Source: Marinicellulosiphila megalodicopiae
Lineage (GTDB): Bacteria; Pseudomonadota; Gammaproteobacteria; Pseudomonadales; Natronospirillaceae
Length of the DNA: 64,000 nt
Direction: 5' to 3'
Assembly (NCBI RefSeq): GCF_045862395.1
Contig: NZ_AP023087.1
Span: 1,488,001-1,552,000 of the forward strand
The notes beneath the pieces were generated by a model. That model saw only the letters and a list, made by a program, of their open reading frames with translations, was not told where the DNA came from and ran no database searches. This document shows, piece after piece, positions 27,154 through 34,105 of this stretch (the stretch's first letter is position 1; each line of letters begins with the position of its first letter). The translations under genes were made by a program, and so were the position numbers.

Positions 27154-28524
27154 ATGAAAAAATTAACATCACGCAGAGCACTTTTAAAAGCAATGAGCGC
27201 ACAGGGCGGGTTATGGACAACTCGATCTTTTGCAACCGGACTGCCAATGGGCGTTTTACTTGGTGCAATACCATCAGACGAAGCCATTGCAGCAACAATT
27301 GATCATCCACAGTATTTAATGATGGCACTGAGTCATTTTGGCGAACCAATTAACAATAACTGTCCTGGAGTTTATGACACAGGATTAGATGGCGTGCATC
27401 ACAACACACAACCAAGCATGGTCGCTCAAAATGTTGAGTTAGGCTCTGGCACTTATCGAGCAGCGAAACCTTGGGCTGATTTGCAAAAAAGCGTACCTTG
27501 GGCCATGGATCGAATGAGTTTTATTCATCACGATACACGCACTAATATTCATGCACAGTATTCAGGTGTCATGAAATTAATGGGCAGCTCTCGTGGACCA
27601 AACAGTGAAACCAATTCGCCTGAATTTTTACCATCGATATTATCAGCAGCTTTGCAGCCAATTCATCAAACCATTCAAGCACCACCATTATATTTAGGTG
27701 GCCCTGAAGTGGATTTTGAAGGACAGGCAATTGGTCAAATCAACCCTAGTTCTATGAAAACATTATTTCCTTCTTTTAATAATAGAGATCAATTAATTCG
27801 AGAAATGCGTGACGCGGATTTAATGGCGTTAAATGAACAACTCAAAAAAACAGGCACTCGCAAACAAAAAGCATGGCTTGATGATCAGGTGCAATCGTTA
27901 GTAGAAGTTAGAAAACTCAATGAAGAACTTATTGCAAAATTTTCAGAAGTAAAATACGAAGATAAAAATTTAGGGTTAATCGATGCTTCAATTATTGCCT
28001 TTAAATTAAATATGACCTCAGTAGTAACACTTAATTTAAATTTTGGTGGCGACAATCATATTGACCCTGGTTTACTAGATGAAGCCAACGGCACAGTGCA
28101 AAGTTGTAAAGAAATGGTACACATGTTTGAAAGTCTTAAAACACATGGTATGGAAGACAAAGTCACTTTTGCAGCCTGTGGCGTTTTTGGCCGTACATTA
28201 CGAAAAGTAAAAAACGGTGACGGTCGTGATCATAATTTACATCACCATGTGACAGTACTAGCAGGTAAAAATGTGAAGTCAGGTGTTATTGGTGGATTGC
28301 GCGAATTTGGTGGAGACTTTGGTGCGATGCCAATTAATTCCACAACGGGGGCTGGTGATATGAATGGTGATATTCCACTTGATGAATCATTAGAAAGTGT
28401 GGCTAAAACCATTGGCGCGGCATGCGGCTTAAAACCCTATGCAATGAATCGACGCATTAAACGTGCAGGCGCAGATGGTGACTCAAACGTGGGTAAAATA
28501 ATTACGGCTGCGATAGTGAGTTAA
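27154..28524 (+). CDS. Tat-exported DUF1501 protein (copy 2)
   Basis: A 456-residue paralogue of the gene at 22322. The twin-arginine motif SRRALLKA (Arg7-Arg8) is followed by a hydrophobic stretch and an AIAA-type cleavage region. DUF1501 landmarks are conserved: FIHHDTRTNIHAQYSG, NFGGDNHIDPG, CGVFGRTLRKV, RDHNLHHHVTVLAG and SGVIGGLREFGG. TAGGAG precedes the ATG, 9 bases after the copy-2 lipoprotein stop. The two DUF1501 proteins keep order and motifs but are clearly diverged, so the pair duplication is not recent even though part of the lipoprotein is nearly identical. Confidence 0.78.
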   Translation: MKKLTSRRALLKAMSAQGGLWTTRSFATGLPMGVLLGAIPSDEAIAATIDHPQYLMMALSHFGEPINNNCPGVYDTGLDGVHHNTQPSMVAQNVELGSGTYRAAKPWADLQKSVPWAMDRMSFIHHDTRTNIHAQYSGVMKLMGSSRGPNSETNSPEFLPSILSAALQPIHQTIQAPPLYLGGPEVDFEGQAIGQINPSSMKTLFPSFNNRDQLIREMRDADLMALNEQLKKTGTRKQKAWLDDQVQSLVEVRKLNEELIAKFSEVKYEDKNLGLIDASIIAFKLNMTSVVTLNLNFGGDNHIDPGLLDEANGTVQSCKEMVHMFESLKTHGMEDKVTFAACGVFGRTLRKVKNGDGRDHNLHHHVTVLAGKNVKSGVIGGLREFGGDFGAMPINSTTGAGDMNGDIPLDESLESVAKTIGAACGLKPYAMNRRIKRAGADGDSNVGKIITAAIVS

Positions 28525-28532
28525 TTAACAAT

Positions 28533-28567
28533 AAAGGCATTTTTTAATTTTAAAAAATGCCTTTTAA
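28533..28567 (+). terminator. Strong rho-independent terminator
   Basis: A 14-bp perfect stem AAAGGCATTTTTTA / TAAAAAATGCCTTT with a 4-base loop, 8 bases after the DUF1501 stop; it is AT-rich with a central GGC/GCC. Confidence 0.85.
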
Positions 28568-28645
28568 TAATTATAAACCCTCTATCTAAAGTCCAAAAAA
28601 ATCTAGAAAGGATTATTTTAAAATAATTTAAAGAGTAATAACAAC

Positions 28646-31600
28646 ATGAATAATCATATAGTACTAACGAGTGCACTTTCTACCGCTTTAATATTTTCAT
28701 CCTGTGGTGATAGCACTGAAGATGCCGTTACACCTACTGATGTAACTGATACTCAAACTCAAGAAACAACAACACAAACTGGGTCAGAAGTTTTAACACA
28801 AACTGAATCAGAAACTAAAACCGATACACCAACTGAATCGGAAGTACCAACACAAACACAAACTAAAACTAAAACTGAAACTGAAACTGAAACAGAAGTG
28901 ATAACCGAGACTCAAACAGATACAACCATTGCTCCTGTTTTAATAAATGGCGTTTGGATCAGTGCTAGTGCAAGTGACGAAAATTTACCTGTTAATGTTT
29001 ATGATCAAGACATTAACACTCGCTGGTCTGCTCAAGGTATTGGTCAATGGATTCAATTTGAATTTAACGACACACAAACTCTTGAAGGATTAGATATTGC
29101 TTTTGTAAAAGGCGATGAACGCACCACTGATTTTACTTTTGAATATTCATCAGATGCATTGCAATGGACTGAAATTTCAACTCATACATCAAGCGGCGCA
29201 TCGTTAGATTTTGAATACTTTGATATTAACCCAACGAATACTCAATTTTTAAGAATAGTGGGTGGCGGTAATTCAATTTCAGATTGGAGCAGTTTAGCTG
29301 AAGTAATCTTTTATTTTGACGAAGATAAAGTGATTACACCTACTCAAACAGAAACAGAAACAGAAACAGAAATTACCGTTGAATATGATTTGTATTCACA
29401 AACCGGTGAAGATGATCTTTGGATGGATGTGCTTGCCAAAGATAATTTACAACCATTAGGGCAAACCAGTACTACCGGTGTTACAGGATCCATTATCAAT
29501 GTTAAAAATGCATTAGTTGAAACCACGCCTTATGCTAAAAATGCACAACTTGGTGAGCATTTAAAATTACATACAGTGGCAAATTCAGACATTGATTCCA
29601 ATGATTTTTCTAAATGGAGTCGTTGGTATCAAGAAGATGGCGACACTCAAATATTTCGATTATTTAAGTCAGAAGAAAACACAAGAAACTCAAGAGCACT
29701 TGCCGCTAGAAGCGAGGTATATAGTCCACAAAATCGTTGGAATGTTGAAGCTGGGGTTTGGCGAGAATTTCAAGCACGCTTTACAATTATCAACGCAAAA
29801 GGCTGTGGGTTTGAGCATACTTGTTCGTTGATGCAAGCCAAAGGTAACGAAGTAGATCACTGGTCGGTAATGTTACGTTTAGATGGTGATGGACACTTAT
29901 GGTTTAAACCAAGAGTGGGCGATACTTTTATTGTTGCGCGTAATATGGAAGGCAAAGGCATTGATTTACGAGTGCGTGATAACGGTTTAGATTATGAAAT
30001 GTACGTTGACGGTATTTTAAAAGGCACCGGTCAATGGGAACGTACTGATGAAATTGGCTATCGTTGGGGTCTTTATATTGGCGCAAGCGAAGTGGTTGAT
30101 GATGTCATGATATTTGTGTCGGGGGTTAACATGTTTTCATCTCAACCGCCTGCTGGATATATTTTTGCCGCTCATCCTAATGAAGAAATACACATCAAAG
30201 GACAGATGGATATTGCATGGGGCATTGACGGGGATTTTGTTTATTTAAATAATCAAACTGAAAATATAACCTGCGAAAATTCTTCTTTTGATTTTGATCC
30301 CGCTGTTGGTAAAACAAAGCAGTGTTTCACAAAAGTATCCGACAACAATGATGCTCCAGACGGCTTTACTTTTATAGCAAACGGACAAGCATATTTTGAT
30401 GTTGTCGGCACAATGGATATTGCATTTGGTGCAGAAGGCAAATTTAATTATCGCCGCAATCTTCATGCTGACTATCCAAACACACTGACACTTCAATGTA
30501 ATCGTGCAAACTTTGGCGACCCGATTCCTAGTGTTAATAAAAAATGTTATTACAAATCCGTGCCCGCTTCACAAGCACCCAGTGGTTACGAATGGGTAGC
30601 TGACGAAGGTAAAGAGGTTATTATTAATGGCGAGGCTAATCTTGCTTTTGGTACTAATGGTGAATTTGTATATTTAAATAATCAAATCGGAAGCGTGATG
30701 TGTAACAACGCAAGCTTTGGTAGTGATCCTGTACCTGGAGTACGTAAAGCGTGTTACCTACAAGATTTATTTGTAGTTTCTACAACCCCTACTCCAGATC
30801 CCGATCCTGAAGAAGTCACAACTAACGGCATTAAACATCCTGGAATGATGACACCTATTTCTCAATTAAATATTTTAAAAACACGCTTTGCGAATGGCCA
30901 TGCTGTGACAATAGCGCGAGTTCAAGAAATGTTTGATTTAATTAATCGAAATGGACGCCGTATTAGAAATCCTGAACAAGAAAATTTTGCAGCAGGTGGC
31001 GCAGGGTTAATTTATTGCGGCAGTTACAACAAAGATAAAAACGGTGAGCGAACCGTGCAAGCTTGTAATTGGCCAACTGAAGATGGCATTGACGTTTACA
31101 CCCTAGCGTTATTAGGGTTTATTACAGGTGATGCACAGTACTCTGAAGAAGCCATGGATTATTTAGAATCTTGGACAAACACAGATAATTTTCGAGGCTT
31201 TGATCCAGAAGGCTCAAATGCAGCATTGCAATATGGCTGGGTATTACCGTGGTATGCAAATGCCGCTGAAGTGTTACGTTACACTTATGATGGCTGGACA
31301 AATTCCCATACTCAAGATATGAATGCATTCACCAATCTAATGCTACCTCGCGTGACTGGCGACAAAGATGGCGCAGCTAATAATTGGTTACACGCTCGTA
31401 TTGAAGCGCATATGAGTGCTGCCATTTGGTTAAGTAATAAAAACATGATGGACAAAGCGATCAGTCGCTGGAAAGAACACACGCCATCTTATATTTATAT
31501 TGCCGCAGATAATGGCATACCCGTAATGCCTACGTCGTCCAAAAGTGCAGAAAAAGGTATTCGTGCTTGGGACACAAATAAATTTGTACCGGGCATGACT

Positions 31601-32005
31601 TTAGAAACCTGTCGTGATTTAGTTCATCAAGATTTAGGAGTACGTGCCATTATCAATACATTGGTGTTAGCAAAATCACAAGGCATTGATATCACCCAAG
31701 GCAATGATAATGCCGAACGAATTAGAAAATATATGGAAGTGCAACCAAAATGGGGACAGTCACGTCAATCAAATCCAGATGGTGTTTGCAAAAATCCAGT
31801 GGTCATTCAAGGCAATGATACATCGGGTCGAATGCTAAAAGACAATACCGTGCGTTTTCCAATGCCACTTGCTCATGTATTATTCGCCACAGACAACCGA
31901 CCTTTAAATTTAGCGTTACAAGATATTGAAAAAAGCTCAGCTACCACTGCTCAACGTTGGATTAAAAAATGGGAATCTTTATATGCGTCTACTTATTTTG
32001 ATTAA
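28646..32005 (+). CDS. Surface lipoprotein with discoidin, jelly-roll and alginate-lyase-type domains
   Basis: A 1119-residue lipoprotein: signal peptide with lipobox FSSC (Cys20), then a Thr/Glu/Gln linker. An F5/8-type-C domain lies at about 101-226 (DINTRWSAQG, WIQFEFND). After a short Thr/Glu linker, a concanavalin-like jelly-roll spans about 245-500 (AARSEVYS, YEMYVDGILKGTGQW). Three copies of the cysteine module follow at about 503-564, 573-637 and 647-707. An alpha/alpha-toroid alginate-lyase-type domain occupies about 725-1115 (HPGMMTPISQLNILKTRF, then NNWLHARIEAHMSAAIWL). It probably binds and cleaves an acidic polysaccharide at the cell surface. Alginate is inference; other uronic-acid polymers are possible. 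Confidence 0.75.
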   Translation: MNNHIVLTSALSTALIFSSCGDSTEDAVTPTDVTDTQTQETTTQTGSEVLTQTESETKTDTPTESEVPTQTQTKTKTETETETEVITETQTDTTIAPVLINGVWISASASDENLPVNVYDQDINTRWSAQGIGQWIQFEFNDTQTLEGLDIAFVKGDERTTDFTFEYSSDALQWTEISTHTSSGASLDFEYFDINPTNTQFLRIVGGGNSISDWSSLAEVIFYFDEDKVITPTQTETETETEITVEYDLYSQTGEDDLWMDVLAKDNLQPLGQTSTTGVTGSIINVKNALVETTPYAKNAQLGEHLKLHTVANSDIDSNDFSKWSRWYQEDGDTQIFRLFKSEENTRNSRALAARSEVYSPQNRWNVEAGVWREFQARFTIINAKGCGFEHTCSLMQAKGNEVDHWSVMLRLDGDGHLWFKPRVGDTFIVARNMEGKGIDLRVRDNGLDYEMYVDGILKGTGQWERTDEIGYRWGLYIGASEVVDDVMIFVSGVNMFSSQPPAGYIFAAHPNEEIHIKGQMDIAWGIDGDFVYLNNQTENITCENSSFDFDPAVGKTKQCFTKVSDNNDAPDGFTFIANGQAYFDVVGTMDIAFGAEGKFNYRRNLHADYPNTLTLQCNRANFGDPIPSVNKKCYYKSVPASQAPSGYEWVADEGKEVIINGEANLAFGTNGEFVYLNNQIGSVMCNNASFGSDPVPGVRKACYLQDLFVVSTTPTPDPDPEEVTTNGIKHPGMMTPISQLNILKTRFANGHAVTIARVQEMFDLINRNGRRIRNPEQENFAAGGAGLIYCGSYNKDKNGERTVQACNWPTEDGIDVYTLALLGFITGDAQYSEEAMDYLESWTNTDNFRGFDPEGSNAALQYGWVLPWYANAAEVLRYTYDGWTNSHTQDMNAFTNLMLPRVTGDKDGAANNWLHARIEAHMSAAIWLSNKNMMDKAISRWKEHTPSYIYIAADNGIPVMPTSSKSAEKGIRAWDTNKFVPGMTLETCRDLVHQDLGVRAIINTLVLAKSQGIDITQGNDNAERIRKYMEVQPKWGQSRQSNPDGVCKNPVVIQGNDTSGRMLKDNTVRFPMPLAHVLFATDNRPLNLALQDIEKSSATTAQRWIKKWESLYASTYFD

Positions 32006-32027
32006 TTTATAGATTTTTTATTTCAAG

Positions 32028-32058
32028 CTTCGCATCATTAATTGATGCGAAGTTTTTT
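32028..32058 (+). terminator. Rho-independent terminator
   Basis: The 10-bp perfect stem CTTCGCATCA/TGATGCGAAG, with loop TTAAT and a T-run, lies 23 bases after the lyase stop. Confidence 0.9.
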
Positions 32059-32159
32059 ATTAGAGATAATTATTTTATAACCTTAAACTCTCCCTCCTGA
32101 TTTCGAAACCCAAGTACAAACCCAAGTAGCACTTTTACTTACATTTTAAAAAATAACAA

Positions 32160-32408
32160 TTAATTATACGGTCTTGAGCTGCCTGTCCAAGCAGCGTCTA
32201 TGTAATTATCAAACATCCACGCTACTTTTTGTCGGTCTTTTAAATCATCACTAAAGGCCATATCTGCACAATCTTTAGCGAATATTTCATCAGATTTGTC
32301 AATCCAATTTGTTTCACATAATTCAACGGGGCTCTGGGCACAGGCTGAACTGGCGATACCCATTGCAACAGCAGTGGACATGATCGTTTTTTTAACACTA
32401 TTGAACAT
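32160..32408 (-). CDS. Small secreted hypothetical protein
   Basis: An 82-residue protein with a Sec signal peptide (hydrophobic core about residues 9-22, SACA cleavage) and a mature part of about 58 residues containing two further Cys (ELCETN and KDCADM), which could form a disulfide. Good ribosome binding site (AAGGGAAA). Not recognised. It faces the lyase gene and closes the island on the right. Confidence 0.6.
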   Translation of the reverse strand: MFNSVKKTIMSTAVAMGIASSACAQSPVELCETNWIDKSDEIFAKDCADMAFSDDLKDRQKVAWMFDNYIDAAWTGSSRPYN

Positions 32409-33355
32409 ACATTTTCCCTTTCTAATATATTAGAAACCAACTAATTGTTGGTGTTTGTTTAATTGAAAAGCAATTTTATATTGGCTATGTTTTAAATTGT
32501 TGTTGCAACATTCAAATCACTTTTTACAAACTCAGCAAAGGCATTGTAAATAGTACAATGTATACAATATTTGAGTAAAGTTAGCTAATACACAAAACCA
32601 TTTCAAATCAAACAGTTACGGTAATAGCAACACAAATGTAAAACATAGCGTTTATATTGCTTGAGGCAGCTTTACTTTGAAAGTTAAAAAATATTTCTAA
32701 CTAAAGCTCTTAAAACATTCTAAAGGATTATGCATGTCAGACAATAGCAAAGATTCATCTAAATAGACTTCAATCATGATTCAATTATTAGGCGATGAGA
32801 CAAAAATCAACTCCTGAAGAAGGGGATCATAATGTACATTTCTGTGCTACATAAACTCAGTGTGCGCAAATGTAATGATGGCAGCATCGGTAACATGGGG
32901 CCGGCACATTTGAAGATGAAGTACTTTGTAAAATGAATTACAAGAAATATTTTTAAAAAGTAGGGCTGAGTTGCAGTATTTAGTAAATGTTTGCGTTATT
33001 ATGTAAGCGCTTACATAAAAAGGTGAGGAGGGGGGGAATTCATCAAAAATATATGTTCTTACAAATAAACTCTAGGCATGAATTTTTAGCGAAACCGATG
33101 TATTTAGTGTTTTTTGCTGATTCCTTTTTGGTGTAGAGCAATAATTAAAATCAAGTTCCATAAATCTTTCACTACCGACTATAAGCATCAATTGTAATGG
33201 CTTTGATACAAATGAAGGCGAAGTCTTTGCTGCAACAGGCCATATGAATTTGGCTAGTAGGGCTGACGTAAATTATTCTTATTTATTAAATCCACTCGAA
33301 AATGCTGACTGTCTTGTATTTTGGATTGGTGTTCGACTTATTTAAGGTGTTTACC
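32409..33355. other. Gene-poor stretch with probable gene relics
   Basis: No convincing complete gene. A 34-codon frame at 32832-32936 has an AGGGG ribosome binding site. A frame without a start codon is open for 66 codons at 33145-33345 and has protein-like composition (GFDTNEGEVFAATGHMN ... ADCLVFWIG). A 10-codon frame with a good ribosome binding site starts near 32734. These look like decayed genes. A 16-bp palindrome lies at 33001. Confidence 0.5.
33001..33016. promoter_or_regulatory. LacI-family-type operator palindrome
   Basis: ATGTAAGCGCTTACAT is a perfect 16-bp palindrome with the central CG and TGTAA.. half-sites typical of LacI/GalR-family operators. It lies in a gene-poor stretch between the genes at 32160 (-) and 33356/33417 (+), not directly upstream of a clear start. 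Confidence 0.5.
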
Positions 33356-33416
33356 ATGCATGTTATACAAAATGTGATGTCAGAAAGAGAAACATCACCC
33401 ATACAGGATCAAAAAA

Positions 33417-33662
33417 ATGAATCAAATACTTAAGCAAAAGCTGCAACAGGATCATAGTCACAGACAATCACAGTCAAAGGATTTAGAATTGAAACTTCGA
33501 CTGCAACAGGAATTGAATCTGTTGCAGGGACTTCCAAAAGAAATGTTACCAACACCTATTTTGAATTCAGATCCTACAGAGGCAAAGACACTGTTAGAAA
33601 AATTAAAACTGGAATTGAAGCAGCAAGGGCAGTGCAAACAATTACATCATCCGATTCTTTAG
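33417..33662 (+). CDS. Small Leu/Gln/Lys-rich protein, possibly frameshifted at its start
   Basis: An 81-residue frame rich in Leu, Gln and Lys (LELKLRLQQELNLLQ, TLLEKLKLELKQQ), strongly helical, not recognised. The ATG at 33417 lies at the end of a seven-A run and has no ribosome binding site. An ATG at 33356 does have one (AAGG, eight bases upstream) and opens a 25-codon frame that runs into the same A run. Removing one A would join the two into a single protein of about 101 residues. It is either a pseudogene, a programmed slip, or a base-call error. It resembles the protein at 18219 in composition. Confidence 0.4.
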   Translation: MNQILKQKLQQDHSHRQSQSKDLELKLRLQQELNLLQGLPKEMLPTPILNSDPTEAKTLLEKLKLELKQQGQCKQLHHPIL

Positions 33663-34105
33663 GTTTTTATAAATAGTCCAAGTTGATGAATTAATTGTGC
33701 GTGATATTTTTATGACTTAAGACGTTGAATCTAGCTTCTAACTTTAAATAACTAAACAGTTAAATTTTTATCTCAACGAGAAAAATGTCAATTTATCAAA
33801 CGAATTCTTTATAACAGGATAGATGTATTTTAATCTTAGTAAATATTCGTCAAAATTCATAAAATTGGTTTGAGTTTAGATAAAAAAATAGAGCTTTAAA
33901 CCCTAAGTGATATGTTTAGTTGATGTGTTTGAGGGTATGTGTTTGAGGGGATGTGTTCGCTCATTTATCCAATGGAAAAGATTCAGAAATCAATAGATAA
34001 ATGAGGAAATTTTAGACTGTATTTTTACGCAGCAGACAGGAAATATTAGTTAGTTGCAATTGAATAAAAAAGTACGTATTCGATTTCTATTTTGAATTAA
34101 GCTAT
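33663..34105. other. Intergenic stretch
   Basis: No gene seen in about 440 bases. A short imperfect direct repeat (GATGTGTTTGAGGG/TATGTGTTTGAGGGG/ATGTGTTCG) lies near 33921-33960. Confidence 0.5.
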
